A DNA stretch of 39,595 nucleotides from a bacterium (GTDB lineage Bacteria; SZUA-79; Acidulodesulfobacterales; Acidulodesulfobacteraceae), in the NCBI GenBank assembly GCA_021809845.1, contig JAJZJW010000001.1, positions 125,550 through 165,144 of the forward strand, written 5' to 3'. Position numbers and translations under genes: made by a program. Positions 1 through 8,118 of this stretch are shown here, one piece after another. The notes under the pieces were generated by a model. That model saw only the letters and a program-made list of their open reading frames with translations. It ran no database searches and had not been told where the DNA came from. Position 1 is the stretch's first letter. Every line of letters begins with the position of its first letter.

Positions 1-125
1 AGATAGCATATTTGTATTTTATATTATTTATATTGTATAGATAGCATATTTGTATTTTATATTATTTATATTGTATAGATAGCATATTTGTATTTTATAT
101 TATTTATATTGTATAGATAGCATAT
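1..125. repeat. 38-bp tandem repeat upstream of aprB (3.3 copies)
   Basis: Near-identical units start at 1, 39 and 77, with a partial copy from 115. The unit opens with agatagcata and closes with attgtat, and it is almost pure A/T. The array may continue to the left of the window. It ends just upstream of the predicted aprB promoter, so copy number could alter promoter-proximal DNA. No coding potential is seen. Confidence 0.95.
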
Positions 126-130
126 TTATA

Positions 131-159
131 TGTACATAGATATAATATAGAGGTATAAT
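131..159 (+). promoter_or_regulatory. Candidate sigma-70 promoter of aprBA-qmoABC
   Basis: A TGTACA box (131-136), a 17-bp spacer and a perfect TATAAT (154-159) lie immediately after the 38-bp repeat array. A second TATAAT at 141-146 lacks a good partner. Transcription would start near 166, giving a leader of about 74 nt before the aprB ATG. The assignment rests on consensus match and position only, and AT-rich DNA gives many chance -10 boxes. Confidence 0.45.
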
Positions 160-239
160 ATTTACTTCGTAATATTTTTTAATATTTATTTATGATTTTA
201 TTTATGATGTTTAAATAATATTTAAGGAGGTTTTGCAAA

Positions 240-674
240 ATGCCAAGTTTTGTTATTGCGGAAAAATGTGACGGCTGCAAAGGACGAGATAAAACTGCCT
301 GCCAGTATATCTGTCCCAATGATCTTATGGTACTCAATAAAGATATTATGAAGGCGTACAATCAAGAAGCTGAACAGTGCTGGGAATGCTACAATTGTGT
401 AAAAATATGCCCTCAGTCGGCAATTGAAATCAGGGCTTATCAGGATTTTGCTCCAATGGGCTCATCCGTTATTCCGTTAAGAGGCTCGGATTCTATTATG
501 TGGACTATAAAATACCGCAACGGAAATTTAAAGCGTTTTAAATTTCCTATAAGAACTACACCGGAAGGCGGGGTTGACCCATATCAGGGGATACCCGATG
601 TCAATATTGGAGATATAGGTTCCGAGCTTTTATGCGATGAAACGGGCAAAACATTATCAATTCCAGAAAAATAA
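240..674 (+). CDS. aprB: Adenylylsulfate (APS) reductase beta subunit
   Basis: This is the iron-sulfur subunit of dissimilatory APS reductase, a cytoplasmic enzyme interconverting APS with sulfite plus AMP. It carries electrons between the AprA flavin and the Qmo complex. The 144-residue protein has the AprB cysteine pattern for two [4Fe-4S] clusters: Cys10, Cys13, Cys21, Cys25 (the first pair separated by the longer loop GRDKTA typical of AprB) and Cys47, Cys50, Cys53, Cys57. A C-terminal tail of about 80 residues follows, as in AprB proteins that wrap around AprA. The start is set by a perfect AGGAGG at 225-230, 9 nt before the ATG. aprA follows after a 144-nt gap containing a strong AT hairpin. 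The sequence alone does not show whether the enzyme works in sulfate reduction or in sulfite oxidation. Confidence 0.97.
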   Translation: MPSFVIAEKCDGCKGRDKTACQYICPNDLMVLNKDIMKAYNQEAEQCWECYNCVKICPQSAIEIRAYQDFAPMGSSVIPLRGSDSIMWTIKYRNGNLKRFKFPIRTTPEGGVDPYQGIPDVNIGDIGSELLCDETGKTLSIPEK

Positions 675-722
675 TTGCTTTATAGTTTATAATTATAATA
701 TAGAGACTGTAATGTAATCTAT

Positions 723-762
723 AACAATAATAATAAATCAAATTATTATTATTGTTTATTTT
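723..762 (+). terminator. AT-only 14-bp hairpin plus T-rich tail between aprB and aprA
   Basis: Perfect inverted arms AACAATAATAATAA (723-736) and their complement (743-756) flank a 6-nt loop and are followed by a T-rich run. The shape is that of an intrinsic terminator or mRNA-stability hairpin, but the stem has only two G:C-type pairs, so termination is probably partial at best. Lying inside the aprBA operon, it could set the subunit ratio or protect the upstream mRNA end. Confidence 0.4.
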
Positions 763-818
763 AATTTTAGACTCTAACTTATATTAAATACCTAAAATAT
801 AAATTAAGGGGATTTGCT

Positions 819-2744
819 ATGGCAGAACAGAAAGGTTCTTTGACAAGCTCTGAGGTATTAAGCAATTTTACCATTGAAGAAGTAAACACTGACTTGCTTA
901 TTGTCGGCGGAGGTATGGCAGGATGCGGCGCTGCGTTTGAAATTAAAAAATGGGCTCCCAAAGATATGAAAATAACTATGGTTGAAAAAGCCGCAATAGA
1001 TAGAAGCGGAGCAGTAGCTCAAGGTTTATCGGCAATAAACACTTATCTCGGCGATAACCGGCCGGAAGATTACGTCAAAATGGTCTCAAACGACCTTATG
1101 GGCATAACAAGGGAAGACCTCATATACGATGTGGGCAGACATGTTGACAGTTCTGTGCATCTTTTTGAGAAATTAGGGCTTCCTATTATGAAAGAAGATG
1201 AAGAAGATAAAAGAACGTTGGCTGACGGCGCTAAACCGTTGAGAGCCGGAAAATGGCAGATAATGATTCACGGAGAATCATTTAAAGTTTTAGTCGCTGA
1301 AGCTGCAAGAAAAGCGCTGGGTGATGAAAATATTTATGAAAGAGTATTTATTATAAGACTTCTAATGGATGAAAATAATCCTAACAGAGTTGCGGGAGCT
1401 ATAGGTTTCAGCTTGAGGGAAGCAAAGATATATATTTATAAGGCAAAAGCCGTAATGATGGCATGCGGCGGGGCTGTCAATGTGTTTAGACCGCGTTCGC
1501 AGGCGGAAGGCATGGGAAGAACTTGGTATGCTTTATGGAATGCTGGTTCTACCTACGCTATGGGTTTTGAAGCAGGCGCTGAAATGACAACTATGGAAAA
1601 TAGATTTGTGCCAAACAGGTTTAAAGATGGCTACGGTCCGGTAGGCGCATGGTTCACACTCTTCAAATCCAGAGTTAAAAACGCATACGGCGATGACTAT
1701 ATGCAAAAATGGGGAGAAATGCTGAAAGACTATGCTCCATATGGGTTATCTCAGGTTCCTGCCACATGTTTGTGGAATCATGTTATGCTAAAAGACTGGC
1801 ATGAGGGCAACGGTCCGTTTTTTATGGATACAAGCGGTGCTATAAAGAAGTTATACGAAACATTACCCGAAAAAAGACAAAAATCATTGGAAAGCGACGC
1901 TTGGGAAGATTTTCTTGATATGACAATTGCTCAAGCCGGTCTATGGGCGGCTATGGATATAGACCCGAAGGATACAAACTCGGAAGTTATGCCTACGGAG
2001 CCTTATCTTTTGGGTTCTCATGCAGGCGCATGCGGCATGTGGGTGAGCGGTCCTAAAGATATATCGCCCCGGGAATGGCATTGGGGTTATAATAGAATGA
2101 CAACTGTAAACGGTCTTTTCACGGCAGGTGACGGAGTCGGCGCTTCAGGACATAAATTTTCTTCAGGTTCATTTACGGAAGGGCGGTTAGCCGGAAAATC
2201 GGCGGTAAAATTCATATTAGACGACCCGGGATTCAAACCCACAGTTTATGCCGACGGACAGGCTCTTGCGGAAGAAATATACAAACCTATGATTCAGTTT
2301 GAAACATTTAAAAATTATTCTACAGACCCAAGTGTAAATCCAAATTATATTACTCCAAGATTATATCTTTACAGACTCAATAAGATTATGGACGAATATG
2401 TTGCCGGAACGTCAAATTTCTATAGAACAAACGGAAAATCATTGGAAAGAGGTCTGGAACTTTTAAATAAACTTAAAGAAGATTCTAAAAAATTGTCGGC
2501 AGGCAATCTTCACGAGCTTATGCGCGCGTGGGAAAACTATCACAGGTCGGTTGTAGGCGAACTTCACCTAAGACATATTTTATTTAGGGAAGAAACAAGG
2601 TATCCGGGTTTTTATTACAGGATGGACCATCAGAAGTTAGATGAAGTAAACTGGAAGGTTTTTGTAAATTCCAAGATTAATAAATCTACCGGCGAGGTTG
2701 AAGTATTTAAAAAACCGTGGTTAGAAATAGTTCCTAAAAAATGA
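819..2744 (+). CDS. aprA: Adenylylsulfate (APS) reductase alpha subunit
   Basis: This is the catalytic FAD subunit of dissimilatory APS reductase, in the fumarate reductase/succinate dehydrogenase flavoprotein superfamily. The N-terminal dinucleotide-binding loop is GGGMAGCG at residues 30-37. The segment RFVPNRFKDGYGPVGAW, around residues 261-277, is the characteristic AprA block contributing active-site residues. The substrate-domain signature HKFSSGSFTEGRLAGKSA follows near residue 445. The length of 641 residues is normal for AprA, and the C-terminus (HRSVVGELHLRHILFREETR and after) is complete. The start is supported by AAGGGGA about 8 nt upstream. The next gene, qmoA, begins 126 nt downstream after a duplicated segment. 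AprA works with AprB and passes electrons to or from QmoABC. Confidence 0.97.
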   Translation: MAEQKGSLTSSEVLSNFTIEEVNTDLLIVGGGMAGCGAAFEIKKWAPKDMKITMVEKAAIDRSGAVAQGLSAINTYLGDNRPEDYVKMVSNDLMGITREDLIYDVGRHVDSSVHLFEKLGLPIMKEDEEDKRTLADGAKPLRAGKWQIMIHGESFKVLVAEAARKALGDENIYERVFIIRLLMDENNPNRVAGAIGFSLREAKIYIYKAKAVMMACGGAVNVFRPRSQAEGMGRTWYALWNAGSTYAMGFEAGAEMTTMENRFVPNRFKDGYGPVGAWFTLFKSRVKNAYGDDYMQKWGEMLKDYAPYGLSQVPATCLWNHVMLKDWHEGNGPFFMDTSGAIKKLYETLPEKRQKSLESDAWEDFLDMTIAQAGLWAAMDIDPKDTNSEVMPTEPYLLGSHAGACGMWVSGPKDISPREWHWGYNRMTTVNGLFTAGDGVGASGHKFSSGSFTEGRLAGKSAVKFILDDPGFKPTVYADGQALAEEIYKPMIQFETFKNYSTDPSVNPNYITPRLYLYRLNKIMDEYVAGTSNFYRTNGKSLERGLELLNKLKEDSKKLSAGNLHELMRAWENYHRSVVGELHLRHILFREETRYPGFYYRMDHQKLDEVNWKVFVNSKINKSTGEVEVFKKPWLEIVPKK

Positions 2745-2775
2745 TTTCTTAAAAATATTTGTCCTTTTTTGCCAA

Positions 2776-2905
2776 TTGGTAAACAAATTGAAGAAGAAGG
2801 ACCTATTCTTAATTTTTGATAAGTTGGTAAATAAATTAAAAGAAAGACCTATTCTTAATTTTTGATAAGTTGGTGAACAAATTGAAAGAAAAACCCATTC
2901 TTATA
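2776..2905 (+). repeat. Tandem duplication of the qmoA start region (46-48 bp, 3 copies)
   Basis: Units begin ttggtaaacaaattgaa at 2776, ttggtaaataaattaaa at 2824 and ttggtgaacaaattgaa at 2870. The third is the true N-terminal coding sequence of qmoA (residues LVNKLKEKPIL). The two upstream copies match each other better than the gene, and both carry an in-frame TAA after attctt, so they do not extend the protein. This is a head duplication, the mirror image of the gene-tail duplications elsewhere in the window. Confidence 0.85.
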
Positions 2906-4324
2906 ATCGGCGGAGGCTTCAGTGGTATATCCGCGGCTCTTGAAATAACCGAGGCTTCGTCAAAATCGGTTATCGTCGTGGAAAAAAATCCGTACATCGG
3001 AGGCAGAGTTCTACAGATGTACAAATATTTTCCAAAATTATGTCCGTCGTTTTGCGGTTTTGAGATTAATTTGAGAAGAATCAAGTCAGGCGACGAAGGA
3101 AAAATCAAATTCTTTGTTTCGTCGGAAATAGAAGAAATTAGTGAAATACAGCAGAAAAACTCAGGCGAACAGGAAACAGGAAATAATGTTCTGTCGGCAG
3201 AGGGAAAGGTTTCATCTTTGCCGGCAGACGCATCGTCAGAAAATAGGGGCAGCGCCGCCTTTAATGCTAATGTCAATGGTAATGGTATTAATGTTAATGT
3301 TATTAATGGTAATGGAAACGGTAACGGCTATAAAGTTAAGATGAGACAGAAACCGCAGTATGTTAACGACAACTGTACAATTTGCGGCGAATGTGCTAAG
3401 GTTTGTCCTGAAAATAGATTAAATGATTTTAATTATAACATGGACAAACAGAAAGCAATTTATATAACAAATATATCTGCTTATCCGTCAAAATATACTA
3501 TTGACGCAGAGGTTTGCAAATTTGACTCGTGTAAGAAATGCGAAAGCGTCTGCAGATATAACGCTATAAATCTTAACGCTGAAGAAGAAATATTTGATAT
3601 AGAAGCAGAATCCATTGTTGTGGCTTCGGGCTGGAAACCTTATGACGCAGGAAAAATTACAAATCTTGGTTTCGGTAAATATAAAAACGTAATTACGAAT
3701 GTTATGATGGAAAGACTTGCGTCGGATAACGGTCCCACCGGAGGGAAAATTCTTAGACCGTCTGACGGCAAAGAAGTTAAGAATGTTGCATTTGTGCAAT
3801 GCGCGGGTTCAAGAAATGAAAATCATCTTCCATATTGTTCGGCAATATGCTGTTTAGCTTCTTTGAAGCAGTCAATTTATCTCAGGGAAAAAAATCCTGA
3901 GTCTAATTCGACCATTTTCTACATTGATATAAGAACGCCCGGAAGATATGAAAAGTTTTATAATAGGGCATTATCTGATGAAAAAACTAAGTTTATTAAA
4001 GGGATTGTAGCGAATATCTTTGAAGATGAGTCTTCGGGAGACCTTTTTCTCGAAGCTGAAGATATACTTTCGGGCAAAAAAATAAAATTTAGAGCTGACA
4101 TGGTGGTTCTTGCAGCAGGAATGGTACCAAATCAGCCCGCTATAAAAACCAGCAATTTTAAATTTGACTACGATGCAAACGGTTTTTTATTCAGCCAGAA
4201 TGACAATTTGGGAATTTTTTCAGCAGGTGTTGCAAAAAATCCAGCCGATGTTTACAGTTCGGTTCAGGCTTCAACAGGAGCCGCTCTTTCCGTTTTACAG
4301 TTTTCCGCTAATAAAAGAGGTTAA
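2870..4324 (+). CDS. qmoA: Quinone-interacting membrane-bound oxidoreductase subunit A
   Basis: QmoA is a cytoplasmic HdrA-like flavoprotein of the QmoABC complex, which links APS reductase to membrane quinone. The FAD loop IIGGGFSGISAA lies at residues 12-23. The HdrA-type segment CAGSRNENHLPYCSAICC sits near residue 315. Cysteine motifs CTICGECAKVC (from about 168) and CKFDSCKKCESVC (from about 216) look like [4Fe-4S] ligands. At 484 residues it is roughly 70 longer than I expect for QmoA. The excess is a low-complexity insert at about 97-158, ending in Asn/Gly/Val repeats, located just after the strand SEIEEIS. The start is uncertain: TTG at 2870 or GTG at 2873, with no clear ribosome site because the leader is a duplicated copy of the gene start. 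qmoB follows 7 nt after the stop. Confidence 0.93.
   Translation: MVNKLKEKPILIIGGGFSGISAALEITEASSKSVIVVEKNPYIGGRVLQMYKYFPKLCPSFCGFEINLRRIKSGDEGKIKFFVSSEIEEISEIQQKNSGEQETGNNVLSAEGKVSSLPADASSENRGSAAFNANVNGNGINVNVINGNGNGNGYKVKMRQKPQYVNDNCTICGECAKVCPENRLNDFNYNMDKQKAIYITNISAYPSKYTIDAEVCKFDSCKKCESVCRYNAINLNAEEEIFDIEAESIVVASGWKPYDAGKITNLGFGKYKNVITNVMMERLASDNGPTGGKILRPSDGKEVKNVAFVQCAGSRNENHLPYCSAICCLASLKQSIYLREKNPESNSTIFYIDIRTPGRYEKFYNRALSDEKTKFIKGIVANIFEDESSGDLFLEAEDILSGKKIKFRADMVVLAAGMVPNQPAIKTSNFKFDYDANGFLFSQNDNLGIFSAGVAKNPADVYSSVQASTGAALSVLQFSANKRG
3276..3340 (+). repeat. Short degenerate Asn/Gly/Val-coding repeats in qmoA
   Basis: A run of aatggtaatggtatt-like triplet repeats encodes alternating NVNGNG/INVNVI residues. 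It forms the end of the low-complexity insertion that makes QmoA longer than usual, and it is in frame. The insert sits in a surface loop position equivalent to the DLNEK repeat of QmoB. Confidence 0.8.
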
Positions 4325-4331
4325 ATAAAGC

Positions 4332-7300
4332 ATGGATAATAAGCTAGGAGTTTACATATGTTCGGGATGCGATATAGGTAAATGCCTGAATATGGAACAA
4401 CTCGAAAATGTTGCAAAAAGCGAATTTAAACCGGAGAGTTGCAGAACAAACGAATTTTTATGTTCTAACGAAGGTTTTAATATTATTAATGAAGATATTA
4501 AATCGTTAGGAATAGATAAAATAGTTATAGCGGCGTGCTCAATGCGGTCAAAACAGCATGTGTTCAACTTTGACCAGTCAAAAATATTTACTGAAAGGGT
4601 TAATTTAAGGGAGCATGTGACATGGGTAAGCGAACCAAACAGCAATGGCGCTCAAACGCTTGCCGAAGATTATTTAAGGATGGGGATTACAAGAGCGAAA
4701 AAAGCAGAAATTACAGTTCCTTTGGCGGCAGAATTAAATAAGACTATTTTGGTTGTGGGCGGCGGAGTTACAGGTCTAACCGCCGCACTGAATTCAGCAA
4801 AAGCGGGGTATAATGCAATATTAATAGAGAAAAAAGGGCATCTTGGCGGATTTCCTTATTTAAAATATAAAAAATGGGAGACAAGCCCGCCTTTCGAGAA
4901 CAATGTACTTATTGCGGATAATCTTAGCAAGCTTATTGATAATGTTGAAAATTCAAAAAGAATTAAAATATATAAAAATTCTGAAATAGAAGAAATATCC
5001 GGTGCTCCGGGAAAATTTGAAGTAAAAATAAAAATAAAAATAAATACGCATGTTGATATAAATGCTATACACGATGTAAACGCTTTAAATGACAACGATT
5101 TAAACGATAAAGATTTAAACGAGAAAGATTTAAACGAGAAAGATTTAAACGAGAAAGATTTAAACGAGAAAGATTTAAACGAGAAAGATTTAAACGAGAA
5201 AGATTTAAACGATAAAAATGACAACAATAATATAAATTATTTAAATGATAAAAATCAGGACGGCAAAAAAAATGAAGAAACTGTAATTAAAAAAGCCGGT
5301 GCAATAATTGTAGCAACCGGCTGGAAACCCTATGATGCACATAATCTGTCATATTTAGGATACGGTTTGACCCCTGACATTTTGACAAATGTGGAACTTG
5401 AAGAACTTTATTCCGAACTATATTTAAAAAACGGCAGGGAAGATTTTGTCGTTAAAAGAAAATCTGACGGTAAAGATGTAAAATCTGTTGCGTTTATTTT
5501 ATGTGCCGGTTCAAGGGACGAAAACTATCTGCCTTATTGTTCCGCCGTCTGTTGCATGGCTTCTTTGAAAGAGGCTAATTTATTCAGAAGGAATAATCCT
5601 GATGCAAAAGTATATGTAATATACCGTGATATAAGAACACCTGGCGAATATGAAAATTATTATAAAAGTATGCAGAATGACGACGGAATATTTATGGTTA
5701 AAGGACTCATGTCCGACGTCGCAATTAACGGAAAAGATAACACGATAAAATTAAAAGTTAATGATACGCTTTTTGGCGGCAGTCTGGATTTAAATGTTGA
5801 TATGGTTGTGCTTGCGTCGGGCATGGTACCAAATTCTGGGAATTTCACCGCAAATGACGAAATAATTTCTGCCAGTGTTGATTCTGTCAGTACGCAGACC
5901 GGTGTCCAATGCCAAAATCAAAATGAAGCCGGCATCCAGAGTCAAAGTAACGGCACAGATTCTGAAACAATTACAACCGCAACTAAACGAAGCAGTATAA
6001 GTATTAATCCTGTTACAGGCAATAATAATAGCAGTAATAATATAAACAGCAATGTTAATAACGGCACAGATTCCGCAACAATTACAACCGCAACTAAACG
6101 AAGCAGTATAAGTATTAATCCTGTTACAGGCAATAATAATAGCAGTAATAATATAAACAGCAATGTTAATAACGGCACAGATTCTGTAACAATTACAACC
6201 GCAACTAAACGAAGCAGTATAAGTATTAATCCTGTTACAGGCAATAATAATAGCAGTAATAATATAAACAGCAATGTTAATAACGGCACAGATTCTGTAA
6301 CAATTACAACCGCAACTAAACGAAGCAGTATAAGTATTAATCCTGTAGGCAAAGCTTCGGACAATAGTGCGTCTGCGTCAAACATCGGGAATATAAGTAA
6401 CGATAGCGTAAATCCCGACAATGGAGTTAATAGCGGCAATGGAGTTAATAATAGCAAAAGCAGCAGCTCTAATTCCAATCCTGCTGTTATCAGAAGCAGT
6501 TACAGTATTAATATTAACAATAATAAAAATAAAGCTCAAGACGGAAACGAAGATTCAAGTAATAGAGACAATAAATCAAAACCTTCTAATCCTGCTGTTA
6601 TCAGAAGCAGTTACAGTATTAATATTAACAATAATAAAAATAAAGCTCAAGACGGAAACGAAGATTCAAGTAATAGAGACAATAAATCAAAACCTTCTAA
6701 TATTAGCGATAGCAGCGGAAATAGCAAAGTAAATGCAAATAGCGTTTCCGGCACCGCTGCATCCATAAACATAAACGCAATAGGTGTTGTGCCTAAAGAT
6801 GCATGCGGAAATGGATTACCGTCTGCATCTTCACCGGTTTCCGGTGCGGCTTCGTGCTGTAATACCACGCCGTCTGGTTTGGCACCCGCTCTAAAAAATA
6901 ATAGTAAAGGCGGTCTTCTTAATTTAACATATAGGCAGGGCAAGGAAATGCCTGACCTTATATATGGTTTTCCCGATTCTAATTTTATTTGTTTTCCTTA
7001 TGAATCTAGAAGAACTGGGATATATCCGGCTGGTTCAGTCAGAGCGCCGATGGATACGGTTTTTTCAGTTGACGATGCAAAGGGCGCGGTTCTCAAAGCT
7101 ATACAATGTATCGAACAGACTTCTAAAGGCAGAGCCGTACATCCAAGGTCAAATGATATTACTTATCCGTTTTTTGACCTGCAAAGATGCACGCAATGCA
7201 AAAGATGTACGGAGGAATGTCCTTTCGGAGCTATCGACGAAGATGAAAAAGGCACGCCTAAACCTAATCCTGAAAGATGCAGGAGATGCGGGGTTTGCAT

Positions 7301-7817
7301 GGGAGCATGTCCGGTTAAAATTATTTCATTTAAGAATTATTCAGTAGATATAATAGGTTCTATGCTGAAAAGTATCAATGTTCCGGGCGAGGCTGAAAAA
7401 ATTGATGATTTCAGAATATTGGTCTTTGCCTGTGAAAATGATGCATATCCCGCTCTTGATGTTGCAGGAATGAATAAGATGCAGCTTCCTTCAAATATTA
7501 GGGTTATTCCGGTAAGATGCCTTGGTTCCATAAATAACGTCTGGTATGCCGACGCTCTTTCCAGAGGAATAGATGGAATACTTCTTTTAGGATGTAAATT
7601 TGGAGATGATTATCAATGTCATTTTATTAAAGGCTCAGAACTAGCATCTTATAGAATGGAAAATCTTAAAGAAACTTTAACAAGATTAGTGCTGGAATCT
7701 GAAAGAATAAAACAGGTTCAGATGGAATTTTCCGATTATTGGAAATTACCTGATATATTAAATGAATTTGCGGAAAAAATAAAATCTTTAGGCCCTAATC
7801 CTTATAAGGAATTTTAA
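4332..7817 (+). CDS. qmoB: Quinone-interacting membrane-bound oxidoreductase subunit B, with large repeat insertions
   Basis: QmoB is the HdrA/MvhD-like subunit of QmoABC. Domain order: an N-terminal cysteine-bearing region (CSGCDIGKC, residues 10-18); FAD loop VGGGVTGLTAA from about 141; a second flavoprotein half with CAGSRDENYLPYCSAVCC from about 394; two ferredoxin clusters, CTQCKRCTEECP from about 953 and CRRCGVCMGACP from about 983; and a C-terminal MvhD-like domain ending near 1161. A normal QmoB is near 750 residues. Here about 400 extra residues form two low-complexity insertions: a DLNEK repeat at about 255-300 and an Asn/Ser/Thr-rich linker at about 507-856 built of 37-residue repeats. 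All core motifs are intact and the frame is open throughout, so the gene looks functional. The ATG is preceded by AGAGG within the qmoA end. Confidence 0.93.
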   Translation: MDNKLGVYICSGCDIGKCLNMEQLENVAKSEFKPESCRTNEFLCSNEGFNIINEDIKSLGIDKIVIAACSMRSKQHVFNFDQSKIFTERVNLREHVTWVSEPNSNGAQTLAEDYLRMGITRAKKAEITVPLAAELNKTILVVGGGVTGLTAALNSAKAGYNAILIEKKGHLGGFPYLKYKKWETSPPFENNVLIADNLSKLIDNVENSKRIKIYKNSEIEEISGAPGKFEVKIKIKINTHVDINAIHDVNALNDNDLNDKDLNEKDLNEKDLNEKDLNEKDLNEKDLNEKDLNDKNDNNNINYLNDKNQDGKKNEETVIKKAGAIIVATGWKPYDAHNLSYLGYGLTPDILTNVELEELYSELYLKNGREDFVVKRKSDGKDVKSVAFILCAGSRDENYLPYCSAVCCMASLKEANLFRRNNPDAKVYVIYRDIRTPGEYENYYKSMQNDDGIFMVKGLMSDVAINGKDNTIKLKVNDTLFGGSLDLNVDMVVLASGMVPNSGNFTANDEIISASVDSVSTQTGVQCQNQNEAGIQSQSNGTDSETITTATKRSSISINPVTGNNNSSNNINSNVNNGTDSATITTATKRSSISINPVTGNNNSSNNINSNVNNGTDSVTITTATKRSSISINPVTGNNNSSNNINSNVNNGTDSVTITTATKRSSISINPVGKASDNSASASNIGNISNDSVNPDNGVNSGNGVNNSKSSSSNSNPAVIRSSYSININNNKNKAQDGNEDSSNRDNKSKPSNPAVIRSSYSININNNKNKAQDGNEDSSNRDNKSKPSNISDSSGNSKVNANSVSGTAASININAIGVVPKDACGNGLPSASSPVSGAASCCNTTPSGLAPALKNNSKGGLLNLTYRQGKEMPDLIYGFPDSNFICFPYESRRTGIYPAGSVRAPMDTVFSVDDAKGAVLKAIQCIEQTSKGRAVHPRSNDITYPFFDLQRCTQCKRCTEECPFGAIDEDEKGTPKPNPERCRRCGVCMGACPVKIISFKNYSVDIIGSMLKSINVPGEAEKIDDFRILVFACENDAYPALDVAGMNKMQLPSNIRVIPVRCLGSINNVWYADALSRGIDGILLLGCKFGDDYQCHFIKGSELASYRMENLKETLTRLVLESERIKQVQMEFSDYWKLPDILNEFAEKIKSLGPNPYKEF
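5098..5217 (+). repeat. 15-bp in-frame tandem repeat in qmoB (DLNEK/DLNDK x 8)
   Basis: Eight consecutive copies of gatttaaacgagaaa or gatttaaacgataaa encode a charged DLNEK ladder. Central copies are identical, which suggests recent expansion. The period is a multiple of three, so copy changes keep the frame. The repeat is inserted in a loop of the FAD domain. Confidence 0.97.
5951..6346 (+). repeat. 111-bp in-frame tandem repeat A in qmoB (3.6 copies)
   Basis: Units start with cggcacag at 5951, 6062, 6173 and 6284. Each encodes 37 residues containing TITTATKRSSISINPV followed by an Asn/Ser-rich tail. Copies differ by only a few bases (GAA/GCA/GTA at one codon), which implies recent duplication. 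This array forms the front half of the large QmoB linker. Its minus strand is open for 178 codons only because the repeat lacks stops there. Confidence 0.97.
6480..6701 (+). repeat. 111-bp in-frame tandem repeat B in qmoB (2 copies)
   Basis: Two essentially identical 111-bp copies start with cctgctgttatc at 6480 and 6591. Each encodes 37 residues with NPAVIRSSYSININNNKNK followed by acidic/Ser residues. The length equals that of repeat A, and the core RSSYSIN resembles RSSISIN of repeat A, so A and B may share an ancestor. Confidence 0.95.
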
Positions 7818-8118
7818 TTTATTTAATTTTGATTTACTTATTTATTTAGTTAATGAGTCAATTATTTATTTACTTATTTATTTTGTTTATTTATTTGATT
7901 AATGAGTCAATTATTTGCTTAATTATTTATCAAAAAATTAACAAGAACATTCCAGCTTCTTAAGCGGGAGATATATCTTTGTTTACTCTGTTTATTAATT
8001 AGTTTTTATATGAATTATTATTTGTTCAATTTTTGTTTATATTAATTATTGTTTATATTAATTTTTGTTTATATTAATTATTGTGCAATCAAGTTTCAGC
8101 TCTAGGAGATAAAAATAT
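7818..8118. repeat. qmoB-qmoC spacer with two small tandem repeats
   Basis: This 301-bp gene-free gap holds a 49-bp period (aatgagtcaattattt at 7852 and 7901) and three 16-bp units of gtttatattaattatt at 8035, 8051 and 8067. No clear terminator was found, so qmoC may still be cotranscribed with qmoB. The ribosome site of qmoC lies at the right edge (AGGAG at 8104-8108). Confidence 0.8.

Noticed and set aside
5942-6478. Minus-strand 178-codon leucine-rich frame
   Set aside because: It is antisense to the qmoB 111-bp repeats. It is open only because the repeat lacks stops on that strand, and the hydrophobicity is the complement of Asn/Ser codons.
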